NCBI GenBank assembly: GCA_025093985.1
Contig: JACAAK010000002.1
Span: forward strand, 1,116,001-1,180,000
Length of the DNA: 64,000 bases
Reading direction: 5' to 3'
Source of the DNA: Calvatia gigantea
Lineage: Eukaryota; Basidiomycota; Agaricomycetes; Agaricales; Lycoperdaceae
The position numbers and the translations under genes are program-made. Of this stretch, positions 13,901-24,189 are shown in pieces; within the stretch, counting starts at the first letter, position 1, and every line of letters starts with the position of its first letter. The notes beneath the pieces are model-generated. The model did not search any database and was not told the origin of the DNA. It saw only the letters and a program-made list of their open reading frames with translations.

Positions 13901-15430
13901 TCTACGATAGAGAATTTAACTTCTTTAACGAAGTCACATCAATATCTGGCAAGCTTAAACCTTTTATAAAGAAGTCAAAGCCGGAAAAGAAGGTACTATT
14001 TCTGGCGCGTAGAAAGTTCAACCATGCTCATATACTCTAGGCTAAAATAGATGAAGAGATGGCTAAAATTCGAGTGGATGTTGGAGTCTATCTTCCCAGC
14101 AATCCGGATGGCGTGGTGGTTGATATTGATAAAAAGTCGGGAAGACCGTTGCAAAGTCATGCGAAGGTACATTTGAACCTCTAGCTCAAATATATATCTC
14201 CCCCTCAACCTACTGTAGGCCCCGTTTATGGCGACTTTCAAAGTGCGGAAGGAGCGAATTGAAATTGAAACCAACCCCGACTCCGTCGTGGATGGTGCAG
14301 GAACAGAAAAGCGCACAGAATATGACATTTGGCAACAAGCCATATTCAAAGTTGGCGACGATTGTCGGCAAGATGTCCTCGCTTTACAGATCATCGCCAT
14401 GTTCAAGAACATCTTCATCAGCGTCGGATTGCCGCTCTATCTTTTCCCTTATCGTGTGACCGCCACAGGCCCAGGGGTAAGGATAACAGGTTCATCGCCG
14501 AATACAAGCACTCACAGTGGTTCAGTGCGGTGTGATTGATGTAGTGCCAAATGCCACTTCCAGAGACGAAATGGGCCGAGCCAAAGTTAATGATCTTCTA
14601 GATTTCTTCATTGCGAAGTACGGAGGACAGGATACAGTCGCTTTTCAGAAGGCTCGACTAAACTTCATTCAATCCATGGCCGCATATTCTGTAGCTTGTT
14701 ACATCTTACAAATAAAGGACCGACACAACGGTAATATTATGATCGATGGTGAGGGTCATATCGTACATGTCGGTAAGAAATCCTTCCCGTGGAAATTTTT
14801 ATTCATCTTGCTCACGCCATATGGTAGATTTCGGGTTTTTATTCGACATAGATAAGTATCAAGTTGTCAATGAATTTCTTATTGACTTACCGTCATTATT
14901 TGATATCTACGTCCCGGAGTAAGTACCGTCGGGCTACTGGCAAAGAACATCTAACGACATCATTCAGGGTGTCAAATTTGAACCAAATTCATTCAAGCTT
15001 AACCACGAAATGGTGGTGCTGATGGGCGGTCGATACTCACAAGGATACCAGTTGTTCCAAAGTCTGACAGTCAAGGCATTCCTGGCCATCCGACCGTTTA
15101 CTGAACAAATTGTTGACACGGTTCAATTGATGCTCGATACTGGCCTTCCCTCATTCAAGGGAGAGCCTACCATTCGGAGACTCAGAGACCGGTTTGCACT
15201 GCAGCTCAACGATCGCCAGGCTGCCGAATTCATGATGAGTACTATTCGCAACGCCCATGAAAATGTCAGGAGCACAGCTTATGATGAATTCCAAAGAGTG
15301 TGTATATCATTGCCCTTCCATATTGACCTTTAACTCATTGCTCCTTGAACAGTTACAAAATGGTAGGTTGGTAACAATCATTCATCACAGGAGTGCTCAC
15401 CTGTTCACAGGTATTCCATATAAATCTTGA
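7917..15430 (+). CDS. stt4: Phosphatidylinositol 4-kinase III-alpha, Stt4
   Basis: Makes PI4P at the plasma membrane as part of the Stt4-Efr3-Ypp1 type complex. The ATG at 7917 reads MDCLELNIRQQILSDLA after a 54-bp intron. About thirty short exons follow. The helical-solenoid N-terminal half contains MPALHGFYRAI, RYISEGRPLSGYF and DTYAWETMSE. The helical (PIK) domain contains LRYDALG. The catalytic region has APFMATFKV, GDDCRQDVLALQIIAMF, CGVIDVVPNATSRDEMGRA, the catalytic loop LQIKDRHNGNIMID, the activation segment HVDFGFLFDIGPGGVKFEP, then KLNHEMVVLMGG, ending in LQNGIPYKS. I estimate about 1,900-2,000 residues, normal for the family. No frameshift seen. Two introns are non-canonical: GC-AG (13770-13824) and AT-AC (14852-14910), the latter followed by an 8-nt exon. 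Convergent with pot1. Confidence 0.93.
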
Positions 15431-15583
15431 GCTTGAATACATAACTTTACATCTTAGAATGAATATATCTCATGATTTCAATTTAGCAAACAGTGGTGTG
15501 AAGGTTTTGGTGGTTGGAGGAAGTCCTTTGTCAAGTTTGTGAGTGTTGACATAGCTGTGACAGTCTATCCATAGTTATAGTGA

Positions 15584-15675
15584 GGCACTATAGCCAAGTG
15601 GTTACGGCGACAGATTCGAATTTCAGTACAATCTGTTCCTCTTTGAGGGCGCAGGTTCAAATCCTGCTGGTGTCG
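15584..15675 (+). tRNA. tRNA-Ser (anticodon CGA), with a short intron
   Basis: Folds by eye as a class II tRNA. Acceptor stem GGCACTA pairs with TGGTGTC (two G-U pairs); D stem GCC/GGC; anticodon stem ACAGA/TCTGT; loop TTCGAA with anticodon CGA, followed by about 10 extra bases where eukaryotic tRNA introns sit; long variable arm CCTC-TTT-GAGG typical of tRNA-Ser; T arm GCAGG-TTCAAAT-CCTGC; discriminator G at 15675. The CGA anticodon reads UCG serine codons. It sits in the gap between convergent stt4 and pot1. Confidence 0.88.
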
Positions 15676-15681
15676 TTCAGA

Positions 15682-15687
15682 ATTTTT
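15682..15687 (+). terminator. RNA polymerase III terminator of tRNA-Ser
   Basis: A run of five T within ATTTTT begins seven to eight bases after the tRNA 3' end, with another T run shortly after; this is the normal Pol III stop signal. Confidence 0.65.
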
Positions 15688-15750
15688 ACTCTTTTAAAAA
15701 CTGGTACTTAATTGTTGCTAGTTTCTGCTAATACAACAAAAAATGTTTAA

Positions 15751-18700
15751 CTAATTTTCAACAGCAAGCAAAACCCAACATGGATCAAAATTCTGATTTC
15801 GACCAATAATAAGCCGGACGAATTCGTTGCCGCCTAGTTCCTTTTTCTTACTGCCATCCGTCCATTCATGGAAGTTGCGAATATCACCCAGGAGAGGTGA
15901 AAGTCGGTTTGCCAGTTCAGAAAACTCGGTAGAGTGTTGGACGAATTCGCCTAATTTCAGATCTTGGAAGTAGCACTAAGAATCCGATGTTATCAGTCCC
16001 CTTGCTCTGGAACTGCAAGAGCCGACATACCCCGTCCCTCACGAGAAGGTCCATATTATCTCCCTCCAGATCTTCAACCCGTAGCATCAACTCGAACTTA
16101 TATTGTACGAACTCGTGGTCTGTGTCTTGACAACGATGGCATGCTCTCTTATCTTCGGGGATCCTTCGGAAATTCAGAGCCGAAAACTAAATATCGCAAA
16201 TCCAAGACATACCGCTGCCTACACTGAGAACACCACAAACAAATCCACCGAGTCGGCGGGTGTGGATGATAGTCAATAACGCGCGCGATCATTCTAGCCT
16301 TCAGCTCTACTTTGTTATTTGTATTGAGTTCTTTGATGGTTGAACAGCGCAGAGTAGCGTTCATGTTGAGTTGTGCTTTGTACTCAGATTTTTCCTGGCT
16401 CTTCTTTTCTGTTCTGTTCAGGTACTCCGTCTTGCGACTGTGCATGTTACTTGAAAGGCGTATTGAAGATATCACAACACCTACTTTAAAAGCGCCTGAA
16501 GATCGCCGTTGGGACTCTTGGTGTTGAGGCGGTGCATGAGTAGCTCCGACCCTCCCAGATCCCCCTGGAATCTATCTTCAATGTTGCTATGCCTCAAATG
16601 AAGGCATTTTACCAACAAATAGGACCCTGCTTGTAATTTTTTGGCATATTCAGCTTGAGCATTGCGAAGGAGAATTGCTATAACCCGGCCCTCCAGATCT
16701 CGGGACCACTCCTTCCCAAATCGATATGACAACAATTTGGGATGCGGCGTATAGTCCGTAACGTAAATGTAGGTATTACTGGGGCCTCCGTTTGTGGTAT
16801 GGAGTAGCTAGAAGGGATCTTATTGACTAAATGTACGCAAGATCAATTGAAACAGCCTACCTCCACGGTACAATTAATATATTCCCCGTCCGTAGCGTCC
16901 TCGAACAACTTGTGCTGGAACTGGTTTCGCTTTTTCTCATTCAGAATTTCCCATTCTTTCTTGCGTCTACATTGTGGGGCCAAGGTCAGCACCAGAAATC
17001 TGAAGATGTCGTCGGGACACACTCAAGTAACAATTTCAGCGGTGGATAGTCACTGTCGGGATCAAGTTTGCCAAACTTCGTTTCCACTATCTTGCCCTCT
17101 GCGTAACCGTCGTTACCGCGCCTCATGCGAGCATTTCTGACGTTCCAGTAGGAGCCAGGCACGAAATCCGGACCCTTCTTAGCCGCATCTTCCCAAAGTT
17201 CAAACCTAACGACGCGTTCATTCAGCCCAAGCGGACACCATTGGGCTTGGCAGACGGCAACTTCAGAATTGGCCGTGTAATCCGTCACATATATGGTATA
17301 GACCCCATTGTCATGCTGAAACCTATGTAGGACCTGCAACGCCAGAACACACTTAGCACAGTGAGCCTGTAGAAGGAGACGTCCGACCTCAAATGTACAA
17401 TCGAAGTAACCAAAGTCCACGTTCGGTCCAGCGTCGCAGAACAATCGGTGTTGGCGGGGCGTTCGACGTGATGATCCAAATATGTCGTCACCCAATTGGT
17501 AAACTTGACCCGTCGACCCGGCCGACGCTTTGGTCTTTTCCTTCCACCATTCAGAAAGTCGTAGGCAGTACCGTAGCTCAGGCTCTGTTGGTTGCAAAAA
17601 GGGGGAAAATCGGACACCACCGTCTACTAATTCCTGGTCTTCCGGGGCGCTGCCTGTCACAGCTTTGACCATGCGCTGTTCACTAATTGAATATAGACCC
17701 CATTTCGCTCTGTCATGATACCCAACACCGGAAATGGTACCGGCGTAATTTTGTACCTATGGCACTGCTGGGTAGACAAACTATAGCGGGAGGATAAGGA
17801 CCCACTCTAATGTCGCGAAGGATTAGAATGTCGCCGTACGTCACCTGGGGCAACCATTCCTTAAAACGCTTTTGAAAAAATACCACTGAGAAATCTGGAT
17901 TGGTGTGAGACTCCGCGTCTTCGAACAAACTTGGATCCTGCAGATAAACAGTTGTGGTCCAGTCTGTACACTTTATTAAATTTAAATCTTGAGCACATAA
18001 GGATAAGGCTAACCGCCCGTTCTCGTCGGGGAGGGTGATTTGGAACTCTTTACTATTCCGATCAAATTGACGCAGGCGTTTGGTTTTTTTGCTTCCTTCA
18101 TGGTCGTATATCGTGCCTAGTGAGCACACAAGTCATTGAATAGGATGTTTTAACGGAGACTTCACGCAGCTACCTCTGACCGTCGCAACCGTACCATCCA
18201 ACCTTCGGGTGTATCTTCTGAAACCTTCTCCATGCCTACTTGCTGTCAAGGTGCAGACTCAGCCTGTATGCACGAGCATTAAATAAACTCTTACACTCAG
18301 TCTGACAACCTGAGGCTCTGCAGCTTTTAAAGCCGGAGTTAGAGGCTGAGGCGGGTTGGCGGCTGCTAAAGAGGTAGCTAAAGGAGTTGCCATGACATGC
18401 GGATTCGAATCCTTTGCAGCTGCGGCCATACGCTTAGCCATCTGCTTTCTTGCTTTTTTATTGGGCTTCTGAGCTTTGCCAGACGTGGGGTCCGGTTGTA
18501 CTTCCTGCGCTGGCGGTGGGATAGAGGGTATAGGTTGTCGTGTGGCAGAAGCAGATCTTGAAGTCGTAATAGCAACGGTTTCTCCACCAGAACATACTCG
18601 CTGTGCGGTTAGATCCCGCCCGGAAGGTGCCTTCTTCGCTGCGCTCGGGTCCCCGTTGCGTTGGTTGTGCGCGGTTTGGGCTACGCCCTCGGCCTGGTTT

Positions 18701-19371
18701 AGTAGCGCTGTCGTTGTCGTTGCATCCTTCTCCTGGACAGGGGCAGTGATATCGGAAGCATCGGCAGACGACCTGCGAACAATTTCCGAAAGCCGCCCAG
18801 TAATCGGCACCGCGGGAGTAGCAAACCAGTCGCCAAGGTTTTCCTGACCCTTCTGCTCCTCTTGCACTACCCACTCAAAATGTTAGCAGATATAGGACCA
18901 TACGACGAGAGTAGGACACTGACATCGCCAGCTATTGATGAAACGTGAATCCGTCCCCCGAATCCGCCGAAGAATTATACCATCGTTGTAAATTAGCTTA
19001 GCGCCTGCCTTTCCGCTGGCAGCCTTGACAGATGTAACTCCGTCTAGACAAAGCTGGACTTTGTCCGTGACACCAATTTGTCCCAACTTGGCCTTCAGAA
19101 GTCGGACCCAGTCGCCTTCAAATGTCACCAGAACCTTGTGCGTTGAATTCCCAGTAACGTAGCAACGTGTGTTCAGCGCCAACATAAGCTTCTTTGGAAC
19201 ACTGGCCCAAAACATATCCACGACGCCAGTGAAACACCCGATAGCACTCGTTGTGCCATCAACATTGCAGAAGCAGTTATTCAGCGACTCGTCGTCGAAA
19301 ATATCGCCTTCGACGTTCTTGCGCTGTTTTTTGTTGGAGGTGTCATTTTCATCGCTGTGTCGGCGCTTCAT
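15751..19371 (-). CDS. pot1: Pot1 telomere single-strand binding protein, extended multi-OB form
   Basis: Shelterin subunit that caps the telomeric 3' overhang. Starts at ATG 19371 (MKRRHSDENDTSNKKQRKN, a likely nuclear signal). Exon 1 (to about 18927) holds an OB-like beta-rich domain; exon 2 (18865-18301) is a disordered Ala/Pro/Ser/Lys-rich linker. The canonical Telo_bind OB1 follows (17713-18240: GTVATVRGTIYDHEG, QITLPDENGRLAL, FKEWLPQVTYGDILILRD). Then an OB2-like domain (TEPELRYCLRLSEWW, HRLFCDAGP, FDCTFEV, IYVTDYT), a second similar domain (INCTVEV, IYVTDYTPHPK, QAGSYLLVKC), and OB3 with its zinc site CSQC...CHRC, ending VLLAVEN at a TAG at 15751. Introns join in frame throughout. The roughly 340-residue N-terminal extension and the doubled middle OB are longer than the S. 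pombe or human layout. Exon 1 could instead be mis-joined, though its splice to exon 2 keeps frame. Confidence 0.85.
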
Positions 19372-19570
19372 TATGTGGACGACGTGGATGGAGGCGAAAC
19401 ACCATAACGCGACGCGCTGGACCCTGTAAGTATATGCTGTCACGTGCCTATCTTTAATGAGAATATGCGTCACGCTCCAGACCCCTCACCTCGAGGAAAA
19501 GCCAACAGCGTTCAAAATCCACGGTAATTAATTTCGGAAGTAGCCATCCAAATTAAAGTAATGTAAATTG

Positions 19571-21673
19571 CTAGATGATTCCGAGGGAGATAATTATGCC
19601 AAACAACAACAAAGATTTCAGAGGTAATGTACTTGATGCAGCAGAAAAAGATTGGGAAGTTCCAGGAAGTCGATTAACAGTTGTGGTGTTCGAGACAGTT
19701 GGTGGGGTATAAGGTGTACCAGTACCCAAAAAATAGGTCTGCTGGAAGTCGACAGTGTATGTCGTATCATCGATGACGGCATGTAAGTCAACAGTAAGCT
19801 GGAGTCCGTCGGATCCAAAAGAAGTGGTGTAGAAGTTGTAGCCTTGGATAGGAGCCAGGGTAGAATTTGGTATGAGTCCCTGGGTTATGTTGAAGACGGG
19901 ACCGTGTTTCGGTACGGCGCTGTCAAGGCCGGTGAGGTAGACCCGGGATGGTGAAACGTCGCCACGAACCTTCAGACAAGGTAAGTAAAAGTGAGGACAT
20001 CTCAGAAGAATCAGCTTACTGCAGCGACGATATGGTAGACTTTTGTCGTCTCATCACTTCCCGTGAAGTCCAACTGGCTCAGTGCTGGCGCGTACAAAAT
20101 GTGATCCTGATTCAAACGATATCCGGCCCCTTCGTTGTCAACGATCATAGGCTTTGAGCCGTCATGCTCGTCCTTTTCAAACCAGAAAAGAGAGATTGAC
20201 ATTGAGGGGTCAATCTTGACAACGAACTGATAGTTGATGAACCGATACCCCAGCCTTTCTGTGATTGGGGAAATTCTGGGGTACATCTTGACTGCGGGTG
20301 GCGGAAACAGCGACATTGGTATGACCCGAACAATCCTTGGAGTTCCCGTAGCGATCGCACCAGAACATACTAACTATCACGTTTTTACTTGGGGTGGTTT
20401 TCACAGGTTGAGTTAGCTGCCTAGGAGTATAAGGTGAAAGCAGAAGGATTGCAAAGGCCACGCACCCGGAGCGAAGCCTTGAAAACTAGCTCCCCTCGTT
20501 CGAGCGTTAGTTGAACATTAAACACCTTCGCATGCAAGAGGTTGATCTCCTCTGTCAAGGTTACGCTTGAAGGAACAGTATTAAGCATTTTCTCTAGGAC
20601 CGTCCGACATGAGTCCGAGAATGATTCTGGAGAGGACAAACTTGCACAATGCGTCAATAGCAACACTCAGGCAACGCATTCGACCCTTACCCCTTCACGG
20701 TGACGTTGCTATCACTGGAGAATATTCGCAAGTCCGAAGTGATGGTTTGATTTTTATTGACGACCAGCGGATTCTTTGTGCTACCATCCAAATAGTGTTG
20801 TACCCTGAAAGGACAATCTGGGTTAACCGGTGGCAAACCCCAAGAAGATATATGCTACACTCACAATACACCATCGAATTTTTGGGAAGAGTCAAAGTCT
20901 GCGAACGTAGGCCTTTCTGGATCTCCATCAGGAGACACGATATCTGGAAAATCAGTGCTCCTGACACCTCCCAGTGTATGTCCGCACGCCACGAGGGTGA
21001 TCATCTCTGTCTGTGAAAAACCTTGTCGACGAAAGATGTCTGCGTGCGTTTGTAGGTCTTGATTAGGATCTGGTACACCGAACGGTCCAGCTTTGACTGC
21101 ATCGATGCGACCGCCACGAAAAGGTATTACTGGACCTCCACAAGAAGCCACGGCGAATGTTGTCGCAATAGCAATGACATCGGAACCTGCGAAAGACAGA
21201 ACGCTCATTCCAGGACAGTGGGTATGAATTGGTAGCAACGTACGGGAGATATATTTATTGGAGAATGATTCAAAGTCGGCCAAACTGTCATTCATCCCTT
21301 GTCCTTTATTCTAATTCAAATTAGGCGGCAAAATGGCCAGCGTCGGCATGCCACTTACTTCCTCTCTGTCCAACTCAAAGGCGATCGACGCGTCTAATCC
21401 ACCCGTCCCAGCTGCAGCATCATGCGTCGCAACATCGTGATACGCGAGCCTCAACCACTCCGCCCCGACTGACGCGCCAGTGCCCGACCTAGTCTTGCAC
21501 GGATGTTGCAACGATGCCATATTCGAACCATCGTACCTCCTCCCTTCATACAAAAAGGACTCCAAAGCATCATACTGTGGTGAAGGCCATTGGTATCCCG
21601 TCGAACACAACGTCCACCAGGAAATTGCCGAGAATAAGCTAGCGCGAATGAACCTGCTAGCCCGTTGGGGCAT
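19571..21673 (-). CDS. Secreted heme peroxidase with C-terminal extension and GPI-type tail
   Basis: Plant-type peroxidase fold, class II-like or intermediate; oxidises organic substrates with H2O2. Starts at ATG 21673 with a signal peptide (FIRASLFSAISWWTLCSTG). The distal heme pocket is EWLRLAYHDVATHD (Arg and His in the expected spacing); the distal helix continues with ADVIAI-like SDVIAIATTFAVASCGGP; the proximal His lies in MITLVACGHTLGGVR. The peroxidase domain ends near FKASLR (20460). After it comes an extension of roughly 250 residues, beta-rich with N-glycosylation sequons, that I do not recognise (YRFINYQFVVKIDPSMS; GDVSPSRVYLTGLD). The C-terminus is Ser/Thr-rich then hydrophobic (SLLLFGIIISLGII), as in GPI-anchored wall proteins. 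Exon joins between 20460 and 20300 are uncertain. Confidence 0.75.
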
Positions 21674-22347
21674 TGAGTGTAGGGGGGGAGAGGAATTGTT
21701 TAAGGAGAGAGAGGGAGAGGCGATGGTTAGACGCTTATGCTCTGTAGATCTTGAGAGTATTCATGGACATGCTCGAAGTCGGAAGCTGTAATGAAAACTA
21801 GAACCAGTGAGCAAGCGCCGAAAACCTATTTTTTCTCTTGGCATCCGTTCACTATCATTACCACCGCACAATCTGCCATGTGGGTAGCAATCCTCGGTTT
21901 GTTCTTCGCTTGACGCTATGCATGAGCTGGCATATGCAATCTTGGTACCGGCTGGACCTTCTGTCCGAACGGCATTCCGGGCCAAACTTCTTGGTTCCCC
22001 TGTTCGCAGAGTTGCCCAAAAATCTCTTATCTTTGGACCCCTGGACCCTCTCCTATCCGTAAATAGACCAAAGCATCATGATACTGAGGATGATGAGCTC
22101 TGATGATACTCAGGAGACGTAAATACCCTGCCAGCAGAAAAACGACATTTCCACTTGATCCAACCCTTCCGAATTACAACCCAATGACCCATTGAGGGGG
22201 AAACCCCGGAAAATACAGACACAAGGCGCTTTAATCCCCATACTTGCGCAGGGTTAGGACGATGCACGACGATTGAATTCTGAAGTATAACATTATAAAG
22301 CCCCTCTAACCAAGGAAGTGGATTGGATATATAAGTGGTATCAATGT
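21674..22347. other. Intergenic: peroxidase upstream region
   Basis: About 670 bp between the peroxidase start and the BCKDHB stop, both on the minus strand. Should carry the peroxidase promoter. Short open frames have no recognisable motif; no repeat seen. Confidence 0.45.
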
Positions 22348-24104
22348 TTAATATGCCAATGTATCCATAATAGCATCAAGGATGCGGATAGAGTCTGGCA
22401 TGTGGAATTTCTCGTATTGGAGTGCATTAGGCAGACTAGGGACCGATCATCAGTAACGAAACACTTTCTGTAAAAAGGAAGTTCAAGACGTACTCCCAAC
22501 CAGTTACCCGCCTCACTGGTGCAGTTAAGCTTGAGGAAACATCTCTTCTGTACCTCCGCACTGATCTCCGCACCGACACCGGCAGTCATACCCGCCTCAT
22601 GGACAATAACTAATCGTCCAGTGCGGTTAACACTCTCGACGACCGTCTCAACGTCCCAGGGTAAGATAGATCTGAGATCTATTAGTTCCACTTTCGCTGA
22701 CCTTAGGGACTTGGGAACGAGATTCTCGAGGACGGAAGGTGGATTCTGGATTAAATTAATGGCGTTTTCAGCATTGTAGACAGGCGTGCCCCATGTAAGG
22801 AGTGTGAGGTCAGAACCCGGAATAAGTATTTCTGCTTTGCCCAGTGGCAATTGGAAATCATCGACTGGAACTTGTTCCACTGCAAGAAGGGCGTGAGTGC
22901 GATGAGGGAAATGTACTAATGATGCTACATACCCGATGAACGATAGAGAATCTTGGGCTCCATGAAGATCACCGGGTTCGGGTCCCGAATGGATCCTAGA
23001 AGCAGGCCCTTTGCTTGGATCGGTGATCTAGGGATGACAATCTAAGGGCGGTGTCAGACGACGTTTATCTAGTCGGGGTGATTGATGATGTACCTTTAGG
23101 CCCGGTGCACCCATGAAGAAACCTTCAGGTGATTGCGAGTGGTACAAACCACCATGCCCCTACGTCATCATCAAGTGTGGGCAATGGATACAGAAATCTT
23201 CTTCACGCACCACGGCCATCGTAGGTGTTCGGATGGTCAGACCGCCAACATTGAAGCCGCCGCCGGACCTGTACCGGATCTTGGCCGCTTCATTAACAAT
23301 CTGTTCACAGCAACGTCAGTCCAAGGAGCTTAAGGGCACAATGTCGATGATACACACCTGGTCGAATGCAGGGAAAATGTAATCCGCAAACTGGATTTCT
23401 GCGATGGCGGTATGACCCATCATAGCTAGCCCAATGCCGAATCCGGCGATACCCTGCTCAGTAAGGGGTGTATTGAAGACGCGTTCGCGGCCTGAATCCT
23501 GTTGAGCACTGACAGCACACAAAACCGGTACTGAGTAGACATACCGAACTCTTCCGCGAGACCCTAGATGACATTGTGAGCAAGGGTACGCTGAAGACTA
23601 GGATGGGGGTACGAACCATCGTACACCTAAAGACACCACCGAAAGCGACGTCCTCGCCGAACACGACAGCATTGTCGTCTTTTGCGAGGGCAATCCTGCG
23701 CCGATTCAGCGACGGTGTTTCGAGGATAGGTAAATACGGAACGCACCCCATTGCGTCCCGGACGGCCTGGTAGGTGTTCATCTTGCGGGTTTCGCGGCCA
23801 CCAACAATGACTCCCGTATCCTCTTCAACCCAGTTGATACCAGGGGTTCTCAGAGCTGAGTCTCTGGTAGATTTGAGAAGTTTTGAATCCGCAACCAACG
23901 GGGCATGACCTCCGGCTGGGGGTGGTTCAACCTTGGTAGAGTTCCGGCGAGCCTGCAACTGGTGTTAGTAGAAGTGAACGAAGGAAGAAGGATAAAGATG
24001 ATTACTGACAAAGAGAAGGGGGAGCCTTCTAGCAGGCAGGCCACGAAGGGAGGTTGTTGTAGTGAGCATTGAAGAAACGGAGTGGCTAAGATCCGGCTGG
24101 TCAT
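22348..24104 (-). CDS. bckdhb: Branched-chain 2-oxoacid dehydrogenase E1-beta, with one frame break
   Basis: Mitochondrial E1-beta subunit; with E1-alpha it decarboxylates the keto acids of Leu, Ile and Val. Starts at ATG 24104 with a mitochondrial-type leader ([19 protein letters not shown]). Conserved pieces: [126 protein letters not shown] and [16 protein letters not shown]. Near the end the frame shifts by one base at about 22530-22534 (an extra A in the coding strand): EVQKRCFL continues as [11 protein letters not shown] only in the next frame, then [19 protein letters not shown] to a TAA at 22348. Either an assembly indel or a genuine lesion removing the last roughly 40 residues. It shares an 86-bp divergent upstream gap with the WD40 gene. 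Confidence 0.87.
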
Positions 24105-24189
24105 TTGAATTTTGGTGTAATGAGTGATGCAGGATTAGAAGCGATCAATTGAGTAATGTCAACATATTCCATCTCATCTTATTTCCATC

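Noticed and set aside
18476..18847. Plus-strand open frame across the Pot1 linker.
   Set aside because: Shadow of the GC-rich, low-complexity exon 2 of pot1 on the other strand.
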